Shown piece by piece: positions 47,829-56,422 of a stretch of DNA of 64,000 nt (position 1 is its first letter; each line of letters begins with the position of its first letter). A model generated the notes under the pieces. It made no database searches and had not been told where the DNA came from. It was given only the letters and a program-made list of their open reading frames with translations. Position numbers and translations under genes: made by a program. The stretch is from Fastidiosipila sp. (lineage in GTDB: Bacteria; Bacillota; Clostridia; Saccharofermentanales; DTU023): NCBI GenBank assembly GCA_012511175.1, contig JAAZGO010000004.1, positions 61,804 through 125,803 on the forward strand, given 5' to 3'.

Positions 47829-48274
47829 CAGAGCTCTGCCTTCACGTCCAGTTTGAAAGTGACCGACACTTCGGGATGCAGACGGATGGTCACCTGATGG
47901 CTCCCCACCGTCTTGACCGGTTCGCTCACCGTCACCTCACGCTTGTCCACCGGGTAGCCGGCCTCTGACAGCAGGTCGGCAATATTCTGGTTGGTCACTG
48001 TCCCGTAAAGGCGGCCTGCGGCGCCGGCCTTGGCTGTATAGGTGAAGTGCTGTCCATCAAGGGATTCAGCCATTTTCCTGGCCCGGTCCAGCTCCTCCCC
48101 TTCAGATTTCTCCCTGGCTGCCCTTTGCATCTCAACCAGATTCATCTTGTCTTTGGTGACCTGGGTGGCCAAATTGCGTTTGAACAAGTAATTACGGGCG
48201 TAACCGGGTTTTACCTCGACCACATCTCCCGCCTGGCCAAGTCCCTTGATACCCTCAAGAAGCAGTACCTTCAT
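47828..48274 (-). CDS. rplI: 50S ribosomal protein L9
   Basis: A 148-residue protein with the L9 start 'MKVLLLEGIKGLGQAGDVVEVKPGYARNYL'-type signature and a long connecting helix to the C-terminal domain. It has its own likely promoter because a terminator separates it from rpsR. Confidence 0.97.
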   Translation of the reverse strand: MKVLLLEGIKGLGQAGDVVEVKPGYARNYLFKRNLATQVTKDKMNLVEMQRAAREKSEGEELDRARKMAESLDGQHFTYTAKAGAAGRLYGTVTNQNIADLLSEAGYPVDKREVTVSEPVKTVGSHQVTIRLHPEVSVTFKLDVKAEL

Positions 48275-48307
48275 TCGTATTCTCCAATCCTACGAGGTGT
48301 GCTTGTT

Positions 48308-48316
48308 ATTTTAGCA
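48308..48316 (-). promoter_or_regulatory. Extended -10 promoter before rplI
   Basis: TGCTAAAAT on the minus strand (TGn-TAAAAT) lies about 35 bases before the L9 start and after the rpsR terminator. No good -35 is present, as expected for extended -10 promoters. Confidence 0.5.
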
Positions 48317-48349
48317 TATCCCCTGTGCCCCGGCTGCGCCGGAAGCGAT

Positions 48350-48390
48350 AAAAAAACCTCCCGTTCCTTCAAATAGAGGGAGCGGGAGGC
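48350..48390 (-). terminator. Terminator after rpsR
   Basis: CCTCCCG (48357-48363) and CGGGAGG (48383-48389) form the stem, extended by TCC/GGA, followed by TTTTTTT on the minus strand. It splits the rpsF-ssb-rpsR unit from rplI-dnaB. Confidence 0.87.
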
Positions 48391-48417
48391 AGGTGATTCC
48401 GTCTGCGCAGGCGCCTG

Positions 48418-48672
48418 TTATTCCGCCTTATAGGGGATCAGAGCAACCTGGCGTGACCGCAGGATGGCCCTGGTCAGCGCTCGCTGATGGCGGGCGCAGG
48501 TACCTGTCATGCGGCGGGGAAGAATCTTGTAATTTTCTGCCAAATAACGCTGAAGCGTATTGACATCCTTATAGTCGATCACATCGACATGATCGGCGCA
48601 AAACACGCAATATTTTTTGCGGCCATACCGTTTCTGGCTCTGGTAACTTCCGCGTTTTTTTGTATCTGCCAT
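48418..48672 (-). CDS. rpsR: 30S ribosomal protein S18
   Basis: An 84-residue protein with the S18 core '[20 protein letters not shown]' and '[18 protein letters not shown]'. It keeps the CVFC-type zinc-ribbon cysteines ('YCVFC'). The ATG at 48672 has AAAGGAG 7 bases upstream; an in-frame start at 48696 lies too close to ssb and lacks a site. Confidence 0.97.
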   Translation of the reverse strand: MADTKKRGSYQSQKRYGRKKYCVFCADHVDVIDYKDVNTLQRYLAENYKILPRRMTGTCARHQRALTRAILRSRQVALIPYKAE

Positions 48673-48701
48673 TTTCCTACTCCTTTGCGGGATCAATTCA
48701 T

Positions 48702-49154
48702 TTAAAAGTCGAAGGGGAGTGCCGTATCTTCGTCGTCGGGGGTTGTCAGGAAATCGTCTCCTCCGCTTTCAACCGGTGTCGAGGCGGTATAGTCCCTCGG
48801 GCCCTCGTCCACGTCAACTTGCCTGTCGCCGCGCCGCGATTCACAGAATTCGACTTCATCCACGATCACTTCGGTCGTGTAGCGCCTCTGGCCCGCCTGA
48901 TCCTCCCAGCTTCTGGGCTGGATGGTTCCCGTGATCAGGATCCGGTCACCCTTGTAAAAATACTTGTTTATGAATTCCGCCTGCTGCCGCCAGGCGACGC
49001 AGGGAATAAAATCGGCAGTACTTTGTCTTGTTCCTTCGGCCGAGCGCGACCGGCGGTCGCAGGCTACGGTGAAATTGCACACGGAGACGCCGCTTTGTGT
49101 CGTCCGGATTTCCGGATCACGCACCAGCCTCCCCATCAGGATTGCCTTGTTCAT
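48702..49154 (-). CDS. ssb: Single-stranded DNA-binding protein
   Basis: The 150-residue protein begins '[17 protein letters not shown]', carries the OB fold to about residue 105 and ends in the acidic tip 'DTALPFDF' that recruits repair and replication partners. It overlaps rpsF by 4 bases. Confidence 0.97.
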   Translation of the reverse strand: MNKAILMGRLVRDPEIRTTQSGVSVCNFTVACDRRSRSAEGTRQSTADFIPCVAWRQQAEFINKYFYKGDRILITGTIQPRSWEDQAGQRRYTTEVIVDEVEFCESRRGDRQVDVDEGPRDYTASTPVESGGDDFLTTPDDEDTALPFDF

Positions 49155-49732
49155 TCTTCACTCCTTTCCGGCTCCTCCGGGGTCTCATCGACTTCTGCCG
49201 GCGGAGTCCCGTCAACAGCTTCGGGCTCGGGCGGCTCTGCCGGCCCGGCGTCCTCTGCCTCCTTCACTTCAGGAGCGGTTTCTTCCTCTTCCGTTTCAGC
49301 CGGGACGGATTCCTCCAGCTCTTCCTCATCCGGGCTTGTCCCTTCTTCCGCTTCAGCAGGAACAGAATCTTCCGCTTCCGCTTGATCCGAAACCATCTCC
49401 TCTTCTGCTCCCTCCTCGGACAGGCGCCGTACAGTCGGCATGAAGGAACCTTCGGCCACAACAATCAGATAACGCAGGACATAGTCGGCAATGCGCATCA
49501 GGCGCTCAATTTCACGCGGAGCTTCGGCTTCGGCATTGAAATGGACGATGACATAGTAGCCTTCACGGAGATCCTGGATCTCGTAGGCCAGACGGCGCCG
49601 CCCCCATTCAGTCACCTGGACAATTTCCGCCGACGCTTCGACGATCGCCCTGACCCGGTCCATCTGCACGCGCAGTTCATCGGCGGGCAGGGTGCCGTTC
49701 AGGACATAAAGCAATTCATATTTCTTAGCCAT
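49151..49732 (-). CDS. rpsF: 30S ribosomal protein S6 with long acidic C-terminal tail
   Basis: Residues 1-95 are S6 ('MAKKYELLYVLNGTLPADE', 'GRRRLAYEIQDLREGYYVIVHF', 'YLIVVAE'). A further ~95 residues of Glu/Pro/Ala/Ser-rich low-complexity sequence follow, giving 193 aa where S6 is normally about 95-100. The tail is strongly acidic and probably disordered. The ATG at 49732 fits the S6 N-terminus although the nearest GGAGG is 13 bases upstream. Confidence 0.95.
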   Translation of the reverse strand: MAKKYELLYVLNGTLPADELRVQMDRVRAIVEASAEIVQVTEWGRRRLAYEIQDLREGYYVIVHFNAEAEAPREIERLMRIADYVLRYLIVVAEGSFMPTVRRLSEEGAEEEMVSDQAEAEDSVPAEAEEGTSPDEEELEESVPAETEEEETAPEVKEAEDAGPAEPPEPEAVDGTPPAEVDETPEEPERSEE

Positions 49733-49764
49733 GGATCGTATTAAACCCTCCTCCTGGACTAATG

Positions 49765-49810
49765 GCTCTGTCTTCACAACAGAGCGAGGACCTGTGCCTG
49801 TACGAACAGG
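49765..49810 (-). ncRNA. rpsF leader with two hairpins
   Basis: Two perfect hairpins lie in the rpsF 5' leader: GCTCTGT/ACAGAGC (49765-49785) and CCTGT/ACAGG with an ACGA loop (49797-49810). S6:S18 leader RNAs that bind the ribosomal protein pair occur at this site in many bacteria; I cannot confirm the conserved bulge, so the identity is tentative. Confidence 0.4.
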
Positions 49811-49818
49811 CGATTGAC

Positions 49819-49847
49819 AATGTAGCATGACACCGCGCAGCCGTCAA
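49819..49847 (-). promoter_or_regulatory. Promoter of rpsF-ssb-rpsR
   Basis: TTGACG (49847-49842, minus strand) and TACATT (49824-49819) are exactly 17 bases apart, with the leader hairpins directly downstream. Confidence 0.7.
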
Positions 49848-49909
49848 GCACCAGACTCCTCTCCCGTCCGGGATGCCAGTCTACCCTCTTAAGGCATGCT
49901 GCGTTTCGG

Positions 49910-51394
49910 TCAGATCAAAATCAGGCGGTCGAAAATTTTCTGCATGGCAGATCCCAACTGTTCTCGCACGCGCCGGTAGGCGTGAAGCGGCTGGCCGAAG
50001 GGATCGCCGATGTCCTCGCCTTCAAGGAAATCGGACATGGCAAAGATCTTGTCTGCGCCATCCGGGAAAAAATGTTTCAGCCGTTCCCTTTGGCTGGCTG
50101 TCATGGCCACGATCAGATCGGCTTCCCGGACGGCTCTCACCCGGATTTGACGCGAGGGGCGCTGGTCCGGCTCAAGGCCCCATTCCGCCAGGGCTTCCAA
50201 CGCCTGCTCCGTCATCTTTTGGCCGGCCATGGCCGATAGCCCCGCTGACGAGGCGCGGGCTCCCCTGTCATAGTAACGGTCATTGAAAATGGCCTCCGCC
50301 ATGGGGCTCCTGCAGGTGTTGCCCTCGCAGACAAAAAGGATCCGCCGAAAATTCTCTTCCTCTGACGCCGCCTTGGTCAGCCGGTCCATGTAGGCTGAGG
50401 CCTCTTCCCCTGCAAATCCTTCCGCGATAATCTCCTTGACCCCCATTTGATCCAGTGTTCGCAAGGCATCAAAGAGGGCGTGCATGGCGGCCGCAAGATC
50501 TCTTCCTCCCTGGTAGGTGTAAACTTTCACGCCTGGCAAATCTCCCCGTAATTTTTCCCAGGTCGCTTCGCTCAGGAAAAGGCCGGCTGGCTGAACAGAT
50601 CTTTCCAGCATGCTCAAAAAACTGCCTTCAATGGTTTGACCCGGCTCGGGCAGGGCGATGCGGACGCGGGCGCCGGGGGCGTAATGCCGGTATTTCATGC
50701 CGGGAGAGGGAGGTGCGTCAAGACCGTCCGGCAAAAGAGAACCCGTCCAGATGCTTACCTGGATTCCGGTCGCTTCCCTGATCCCGGCCGCAGTAATCTT
50801 TCCCGGCCGCAGAATCATGGGCGGATCAGCCGTCAGATCGATGACAGTGGACTCAAGTCCGACTTCGCACGGACCGTCATCAATGAGGTAGGGGATGCGC
50901 CCCGCAAAATCGTCCAGGACATGGCGGGCCCGGGTCGGGCTCGGCCTGCCCGAAAGATTGGCAGATGGCGCGACAACGGGCACGCCGGCTGCCTGGAGCA
51001 GGGCCCGCGCTGCCACCTGGGAGGGGAAACGGACGGCAACGGTAGAAAGTCCCGCCGTCACACTGTCGGGGATTCGGCTGTGCCGGGGCATGACGAAAGT
51101 CAGGGGTCCCGGCGAGAAGGCTTCATAGAGAGGCCAAAACAGGGGCGGAATAGCTGCTGTCACCTGATCCAGCCAGTCTGCCGAAAGAAGATGGACGATC
51201 AGGGGATTGTCCGCAGGCCGGCCTTTCAGAAGGAAGATCTGGTCGACCGCCTCAGGCAGGAGAGCTGACGCCCCCAAACCGTAAACGGTTTCGGTCGGGA
51301 AGGCGACGATGGCGCCCTTGGCAAGCGCCTGGCCCGGGACGCACAGATCATCAGGACTCACAGGATGCTGGACGGTAATGACCTTGGTTTTCAT
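49910..51394 (-). CDS. TsaC/Sua5 threonylcarbamoyl-AMP synthase fused to a YwlE-type phosphatase
   Basis: The 494-residue fusion has a YrdC/Sua5 domain (~12-205; 'AFPTETVYGLGASA', 'SANLSGRPSPT') that makes threonylcarbamoyl-AMP for tRNA t6A, a Sua5 C-terminal domain (~230-340, 'SPGMKYRHYAPGA'), and a low-molecular-weight phosphatase domain (~350-494) with the C-x5-R loop 'VCEGNTCRSP' (Cys356, Arg362) and the acid 'GDPFGQ' (Asp464). Thr360 matches the Thr that gives Bacillus YwlE specificity for phosphoarginine, where tyrosine phosphatases have Ile. It ends the rpmE-prmC-prfA operon. Confidence 0.92.
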   Translation of the reverse strand: MKTKVITVQHPVSPDDLCVPGQALAKGAIVAFPTETVYGLGASALLPEAVDQIFLLKGRPADNPLIVHLLSADWLDQVTAAIPPLFWPLYEAFSPGPLTFVMPRHSRIPDSVTAGLSTVAVRFPSQVAARALLQAAGVPVVAPSANLSGRPSPTRARHVLDDFAGRIPYLIDDGPCEVGLESTVIDLTADPPMILRPGKITAAGIREATGIQVSIWTGSLLPDGLDAPPSPGMKYRHYAPGARVRIALPEPGQTIEGSFLSMLERSVQPAGLFLSEATWEKLRGDLPGVKVYTYQGGRDLAAAMHALFDALRTLDQMGVKEIIAEGFAGEEASAYMDRLTKAASEEENFRRILFVCEGNTCRSPMAEAIFNDRYYDRGARASSAGLSAMAGQKMTEQALEALAEWGLEPDQRPSRQIRVRAVREADLIVAMTASQRERLKHFFPDGADKIFAMSDFLEGEDIGDPFGQPLHAYRRVREQLGSAMQKIFDRLILI

Positions 51395-51406
51395 GGGATT
51401 TTGCCC

Positions 51407-52480
51407 TCAGGATTGAAGCGCCGCCTCATGCTCGGCAACCTGCAGGGCATCAATGATTTCATCCAGGTCGCCGGCCAGAATCCGGTCCAGCTTGTAAAGG
51501 GTCAGCCCAATCCGGTGATCGGTCACCCGTGACTGGGGGAAATTGTAGGTCCGGATCCGCTCGCTGCGGTCACCGGTCCCCACCTGGCTTTTTCTTTCAC
51601 TGGCAATGGCATCCGCCTGTTCGCGTTCGGCCCGGTCGAGCAGAATGGCGCGCAGATGCGCCATGGCCTTGTCCTTATTCTTATACTGGGACCGCTGGTC
51701 CTGGCAGGTAACGACAACACCCGTGGGCAAATGAGTAATGCGGATGGCCGAGCTGGTCTTATTGACATGCTGGCCGCCCGCGCCCGAGGCCCGGTAAGTA
51801 TCGATCTGAAGATCTTTGGGGTCGATCTCAAAATCGACTTCATCCGCTTCGGGCAGGACCGCCACCGTCACGGCTGACGTATGGATCCGGCCGCCGGCTT
51901 CAGTCACCGGAACGCGCTGGACACGGTGGGCCCCGCTTTCGTATTTAAGCCGGCTATAAGCTCCCTCTCCTTCAATAGTGAAGATGATTTCCTTGAAACC
52001 ACCGATCTCTGTTTCATTCATATCGACGATTTCGGTCTCCCAGCCGCGCGCTTCCGCGTAGGCGGCGTACATGCGGTAAAGGTCAGCTGCGAAGAGCGCC
52101 GCCTCCTCACCCCCGGTGCCTGCCCGGATCTCAACGATGACATCCCGCTGGTCTTTTTCGTCTTTGGGTTCAATAGCTTCCCGGATGGCCCCATCCAGTA
52201 CCTCTGCCCTCGTTTCCAGTTCCGCGATCTCTTCGCGGGCCAGCTCGCGAAGCTCCGCGTCATCCGTTTCATTCATCAGCTGGCGATTTTCCTCAATCGC
52301 CTCCTTGACCGACCGGAGCTCCCGGATCAGGTTGACCAGCGGCTGCAGGTCGGCGTGCTCCTTTGCAAGCTTGATGTAGGCTTTTTGATCCCGCATCAAA
52401 TCCGTGTCGGCCAGCATGCCCGACAGCTCTTCGTAGCGGGCCTCGCTGGCAGTCAGTTTAGAATATTGATCAATCTCCAT
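51407..52480 (-). CDS. prfA: Peptide chain release factor 1
   Basis: A 357-residue release factor with the catalytic GGQ in '[14 protein letters not shown]' and the stop-codon tripeptide PVT in 'RVPVTEAGG', typical of RF1 (reads UAA and UAG). It follows prmC, whose product methylates the Gln of GGQ. Confidence 0.97.
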   Translation of the reverse strand: MEIDQYSKLTASEARYEELSGMLADTDLMRDQKAYIKLAKEHADLQPLVNLIRELRSVKEAIEENRQLMNETDDAELRELAREEIAELETRAEVLDGAIREAIEPKDEKDQRDVIVEIRAGTGGEEAALFAADLYRMYAAYAEARGWETEIVDMNETEIGGFKEIIFTIEGEGAYSRLKYESGAHRVQRVPVTEAGGRIHTSAVTVAVLPEADEVDFEIDPKDLQIDTYRASGAGGQHVNKTSSAIRITHLPTGVVVTCQDQRSQYKNKDKAMAHLRAILLDRAEREQADAIASERKSQVGTGDRSERIRTYNFPQSRVTDHRIGLTLYKLDRILAGDLDEIIDALQVAEHEAALQS

Positions 52481-52505
52481 GTCAGGAACTCCAACTGTCT
52501 TATCC

Positions 52506-53402
52506 TTATATTACATGAGACCGGGCCGAAAAGAGGAGGACGCGCACGTGTCCCAGCAGGTCTTTGTCCCGGCCGCGGGGCAGCCAGCCGCAAGTGCGAA
52601 AAATGGCTGTAACCGGATCGGCCTGACCCGCCCCGACTTCGAGCATGAGCAGGCCACCTGGGGCCAGATGCTGTTTTCCTTCTCCCGCCAGCCTCCGGTA
52701 AAAGGCAAGGCCGTCCGCACCGCCATCCAGGGCTTCAACCGGCTCATGGACCGCCACTTCCGGCATCAGGCGGCCGATCGCTTCCGTCACAATGTAGGGA
52801 GGGTTGGCCAGGATCAGGTCAAAAGGCTCAAGGCCCTGGGGCCAGATATCGGCCCGGACCAGCCGGACCGGATCTCCCGGCAGGATGGATCCGGCGTTGG
52901 CGGCAGCGGTTTCAAGCGCTTTTCCCGAGCTGTCCGCCAGGGTAAGGTCAAAGGCTATCCCCTCTTTTTTCAGATGGAAGGCCAGGCTGAGTCCGACAGC
53001 GCCCGTTCCGGCAAAAGTATCCAGAATACGTAAGGGTTCGCCCCGGTCAGGCCAGCTTCCAAGCAGGCGGATGGCAGCCTCAACCAGATGCTCGGTTTCC
53101 GGCCTGGGCGTCAGGGTCCACTCCGTCACCCTGAAGGGGAGGCCATAAAACCAGGCACGGCCCGCGATCTGCGCCAGGGGCTTGCCCTGAAGCCGAAGCG
53201 ACAGGGCCTCTTCCAGTGAAGCGGCAAGGTCCTCATCGAGCGGCTGCTCGGGATGGGCCAGCTGGGTTGCCCGGCTGATCCCGGCCACCGCCTGGATCAG
53301 AGCTCTTGCCTCCTGGCGGGGTGATTCAAAGCCGTCAGCGGCAAAGGCTTTCACGGCTTGCTCCAAAAAGAGATCCAGCCGCGCCTGCCTACCACTTGTC
53401 AT
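52506..53402 (-). CDS. prmC: Release factor glutamine methyltransferase
   Basis: A 298-residue SAM-dependent enzyme with an N-terminal helical domain and Rossmann methyltransferase domain. '[15 protein letters not shown]' is the SAM loop and 'LANPPYI' the NPPY catalytic motif. It methylates the GGQ Gln of RF1 and RF2. The start overlaps the DUF1385 gene by 14 bases. Confidence 0.95.
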   Translation of the reverse strand: MTSGRQARLDLFLEQAVKAFAADGFESPRQEARALIQAVAGISRATQLAHPEQPLDEDLAASLEEALSLRLQGKPLAQIAGRAWFYGLPFRVTEWTLTPRPETEHLVEAAIRLLGSWPDRGEPLRILDTFAGTGAVGLSLAFHLKKEGIAFDLTLADSSGKALETAAANAGSILPGDPVRLVRADIWPQGLEPFDLILANPPYIVTEAIGRLMPEVAVHEPVEALDGGADGLAFYRRLAGEGKQHLAPGGLLMLEVGAGQADPVTAIFRTCGWLPRGRDKDLLGHVRVLLFSARSHVI

Positions 53403-54372
53403 CGTCAGAATTTTCGGGAATAACGGCCTTGACGGCCTCGATGGCGACTTCCATCATGGCTTCATCCGGTTCTGCCGTCGTCAGGCGCTGCAAAGCCAGT
53501 CCCGGCTTGGAAAGGGCCCTGGTCAGCCAATTGTCGCGTGACCCGGCATAGTGGATCAACTCGTAGGAAATGCCGGCGATCAGGGGCAGGAGAACCAAAC
53601 GGATTGCAATATTGAGCCAGAGCGTGTAACGGCCGACAAGTGAAAAGGTCAGGATGGACACCAGCATGACCAGAAAAAGAAAAGAGGTGCCGCAGCGTGG
53701 ATGAAGCCGGCTTTGCTGGCCGACATGGGGGACGGTCAGGGGCAGGCCCGCCTCATAGCAGGCAATGGTTTTATGCTCTGACCCGTGGTACATCCAGACG
53801 CGTTTGATTTCAGACGATCGCGAGGTCAGCCATAAATAGAGGAGGAACAGGAAGATGCGCAGAAAACCTTCCAGGACAGACAGGGCCACGACCGTTGCAC
53901 CCCGGGTCTGGCCCAGCCCGAAACCGGACAGGCGGCGGATCAGGTCGGTCAGGGCACTGGGCAGCAAAATGAAAAGGGCGATGCCCAGCCCAAGCGACAG
54001 GAAGAGAGTAAAAGTCAGGACGATATTCGGATGACGGTCGGCGAAGCGGTCAAGCGATGATGGTTCCTTCTCTTTTGCCTCTTCCTCCCCCATGGCAGCT
54101 TCGGCCGAGTACATAAGGGCTGAAATACCGACTTTCATCTGGGTCACCAAACGGACGACACCGCGAAGGAAGGGCAGCTTGAACCGGGCTGACCTGCCCT
54201 CGCGCTCTTTGACCGTCACCTGGATCTCCCCGTCCGGCTTCCTGATGGCGATGGCCTGTTTATGGGGACCCAACATCAGCAGGCCTTCGATCAGTGCCTG
54301 TCCGCCGATGCTTGTCCTTTTACAGGAAGGTTCCGTGGCCTTCCCCTCTTCTTTTTGTTTTTTATCTGGCAT
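53389..54372 (-). CDS. DUF1385 family membrane protein
   Basis: The 327-residue protein begins with a charged segment and the family motif 'SIGGQALIEGLLMLGP', followed by 'MYHGSEHKTIACYEAG' and 'HPRCGTSFLFLV', which hold conserved His and Cys residues, and four to five membrane segments (~110-290). Firmicutes place it between rpmE and prmC; activity is unknown. The ATG at 54372 lies 4 bases after the T-tract of the rpmE terminator and has no clear ribosome site; a GTG at 54405 is a poorer choice. Confidence 0.88.
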   Translation of the reverse strand: MPDKKQKEEGKATEPSCKRTSIGGQALIEGLLMLGPHKQAIAIRKPDGEIQVTVKEREGRSARFKLPFLRGVVRLVTQMKVGISALMYSAEAAMGEEEAKEKEPSSLDRFADRHPNIVLTFTLFLSLGLGIALFILLPSALTDLIRRLSGFGLGQTRGATVVALSVLEGFLRIFLFLLYLWLTSRSSEIKRVWMYHGSEHKTIACYEAGLPLTVPHVGQQSRLHPRCGTSFLFLVMLVSILTFSLVGRYTLWLNIAIRLVLLPLIAGISYELIHYAGSRDNWLTRALSKPGLALQRLTTAEPDEAMMEVAIEAVKAVIPENSDDDKW

Positions 54373-54376
54373 GTGA

Positions 54377-54400
54377 AAAAAGGGGAGCCCCAGCTCCCCC
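54377..54400 (-). terminator. Terminator/attenuator between rpmE and DUF1385
   Basis: GGGGAGC and GCTCCCC form a stem with a short TGG loop, followed by TTTTTT on the minus strand. It ends just before the DUF1385 start, so expression of the following genes depends on readthrough or on another promoter. Confidence 0.85.
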
Positions 54401-54407
54401 TGCACGG

Positions 54408-54611
54408 TTATTGTTGCTGTCCCATGCGCTTGCGGAACTTGTCGACCCGGCCACCCGTATCAATCAGTTTCTGGCGGCCCGTATAGAAGGGATGACACTT
54501 GGAACAGATATCCACATTAATCTGCTCCTTGACAGCCCCTGTCTCGAAAGTTTCACCGCAGGCACAGCGCACAATGGCTTTTCCGTACTTGGGATGGATT
54601 CCGTCTTTCAT
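54408..54611 (-). CDS. rpmE: 50S ribosomal protein L31 (zinc-binding form)
   Basis: A 67-residue protein starting '[19 protein letters not shown]', with the four zinc cysteines in 'CACG' and 'CSKC' and the core '[21 protein letters not shown]'. The ATG at 54611 has AAAGGTGA 6 bases upstream. The Cys-containing form is the zinc-replete type. Confidence 0.96.
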   Translation of the reverse strand: MKDGIHPKYGKAIVRCACGETFETGAVKEQINVDICSKCHPFYTGRQKLIDTGGRVDKFRKRMGQQQ

Positions 54612-54696
54612 CTTAATCACCTTTCGTGGAAACCGCGCGGGGCGCTTGCTGCCCCCATATGCGATCCCTGAAATCGCAGCCTTAAGCCACCTGACG
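54612..54696 (-). ncRNA. rpmE leader, possible L31 autoregulatory RNA
   Basis: The leader between promoter and rpmE contains two hairpins on the minus strand: TGCGAT/ATCGCA and GGGGC/GCCCC. L31 leaders with regulatory structure are known in Firmicutes; here the assignment rests on position and pairing only. Confidence 0.3.
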
Positions 54697-54725
54697 ATTC
54701 TACAACGGCGTCATGGCACTGTCAA
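54697..54725 (-). promoter_or_regulatory. rpmE promoter
   Basis: TTGACA (54725-54720) and TAGAAT (54702-54697) on the minus strand are exactly 17 bases apart. The -35 lies 16 bases before the stop of the upstream phosphatase gene. Confidence 0.8.
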
Positions 54726-54740
54726 GCATTCAAGTCCATG

Positions 54741-55418
54741 TTACTGCGCGTCCGGTCCGCTCTTGAAGTCAAGATAAAAGGGTGTCTTCTCAACCGGGAC
54801 ATCATCGGTAAAAAGTTCGCTGGCTTCCAGAACGCGCAAAGGGCCGGTCTCAAACACCAGGCGAAGTCCGCCCCCGCCTTTGGTGAAATAGCGGTACAGG
54901 GGATGGGCCTCCGGCAGGAGCCGGTCGGTCAGGTGCAGGATGGGGCCTCCATGGAAAACCAGGGCCAGGGGAAAGGAACCGGGCGCTTGATCTGCGAGGG
55001 TCTGGACCGCATCCATGATTCGATCCAAGCGCTCAATAAAAAGATCATAGGCTTCACCTCCCGGTGGGGTCAGGCGCCTGAAAGTATCAAGGAATTTGGG
55101 ATAAAGGGGGTCGGACAGGAGCAATTCGTCATGTGTCCTGCCGTCCCAGTCCCCAAATTCCCGCTCCATCAGATCAGGCATCAGTTCCATGTCCATGCCA
55201 GGGAAATAAAGTTCCGCTGTCTGCCTGGCCCGCAGCAGCGGCGACACCCACAGGGTCCGGATTTCGGGCGTAACCCCGCGCTTTTGCCTTTGTTCAATTA
55301 ACAGGCGGCTTTCCGGCAAAATCCCATAGTCCAAAACCGACCCCTGGTATTCACGCTGCAGATTTTGCAGGGTCAGTCCGTGGCGGATCAAATAAAGGAT
55401 GTGTCTTTCCCGACTCAT
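54741..55418 (-). CDS. Histidine phosphatase superfamily protein
   Basis: The 225-residue protein has the phosphoglycerate-mutase-like motif 'LYLIRHGLTLQN' with catalytic His, and the second His in 'ALVFHGGPI'. 'SPLLRARQTAELY' and 'EREFGDWDGRTHDEL' fit the cobalamin-phosphatase/broad phosphatase subgroup (CobC/PhoE-like). The substrate is uncertain. I take ATG 55418 with AAAGAGGT 4 bases upstream. Confidence 0.9.
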   Translation of the reverse strand: MSRERHILYLIRHGLTLQNLQREYQGSVLDYGILPESRLLIEQRQKRGVTPEIRTLWVSPLLRARQTAELYFPGMDMELMPDLMEREFGDWDGRTHDELLLSDPLYPKFLDTFRRLTPPGGEAYDLFIERLDRIMDAVQTLADQAPGSFPLALVFHGGPILHLTDRLLPEAHPLYRYFTKGGGGLRLVFETGPLRVLEASELFTDDVPVEKTPFYLDFKSGPDAQ

Positions 55419-55500
55419 GGCAACCTCTTTCACAGGACGGGCATAGTGAGAAAGGTGCGCTGCCTGAGCGCACCTCAACAACAACAGTTCAAAGCCAGAT

Positions 55501-56370
55501 TCAGACCTCTTTATTATCGATTAAGTAATGGGCCAGGTTGGCATCCGGATCCTGCCGGCCGACCAGCAGCTCATCTTCTGAACAGCTCAGAAGCGCGGTG
55601 ACGCCCGGCCCGTGCCCCGACAAAATGCAGTTGGAGTGGACTACCACGCCCAGGGTCCGGGCACCTTTCTTATACTGGCGGCCGTACCGGTTGTCACAGT
55701 CAATCAGAAGAACCAGATCCCCAAAGCGGAGATTTTCCAGCCCACACTCCCGCAAGGCCTCCTGGTCTCCGGTCATAATGTCGTAGTCGCCCGTGTAAGC
55801 AGACGCGGCCCCGATCCCCGATCCCATCAGGTAGGGCGGGACCTCAGCCACGCAGGGAACGATCAGTTTGCCATCTTCCTCATCAGGCGCGATCTTCTCC
55901 AGAAGCTCCGGTGACAGATTCAGGCAGGCAATCTTTGGATGGTCACAAAGTTCCAGTCCCAGTCCCTTGGCCCGGATCAATATTTGGTCTCCAATTTTCA
56001 ATTTGTCCAGGGTCTCGGGGTCAAAATAGCAAAGGGTATGCTCGATGCCCCCGTGTTTGCCGGTGACGAAACCTTCCGCCCCTTTGGCATCGCCGTCTAC
56101 CACGATGGCCCGGTTGCCGACACAGGCATTGTGCATGACGCCCTCATTTTCGGACTTGTCTTCGTTTCTCAAACTGACGCCGGGTTCAATGTGGTCACCT
56201 GCCAGCCTCATGCAGCAGTCCCCGATCCGGTAGTTGTAGACGATTCCGCCGACCCCCGGCAAAACCCGGGGAACACCTGTATTGTCAATGCGGTAACCGC
56301 CCCGGGATGTCGGCGCGTGAATCTTGGCCTGGACCGATATTTCAACCAGATCTTCCTTGTTGGTCTTCAT
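55501..56370 (-). CDS. DUF4438 family protein
   Basis: The 289-residue protein has no signal or membrane segment. Conserved-looking stretches are 'GDHIEPGVSLRN', 'FVTGKHGGIEHTL' and 'GSGIGAASAYTGDYDIM', consistent with the DUF4438 family of thermophiles and clostridia. No activity is known to me. AAGGGG precedes the ATG. It lies 82 bases upstream of the phosphatase gene on the same strand, so they may share a transcript. Confidence 0.82.
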   Translation of the reverse strand: MKTNKEDLVEISVQAKIHAPTSRGGYRIDNTGVPRVLPGVGGIVYNYRIGDCCMRLAGDHIEPGVSLRNEDKSENEGVMHNACVGNRAIVVDGDAKGAEGFVTGKHGGIEHTLCYFDPETLDKLKIGDQILIRAKGLGLELCDHPKIACLNLSPELLEKIAPDEEDGKLIVPCVAEVPPYLMGSGIGAASAYTGDYDIMTGDQEALRECGLENLRFGDLVLLIDCDNRYGRQYKKGARTLGVVVHSNCILSGHGPGVTALLSCSEDELLVGRQDPDANLAHYLIDNKEV

Positions 56371-56422
56371 CCTTTTTCCCCTTTGTCTTTATTTCCTGCC
56401 CATCAGGGTAACACAAGAAAGA

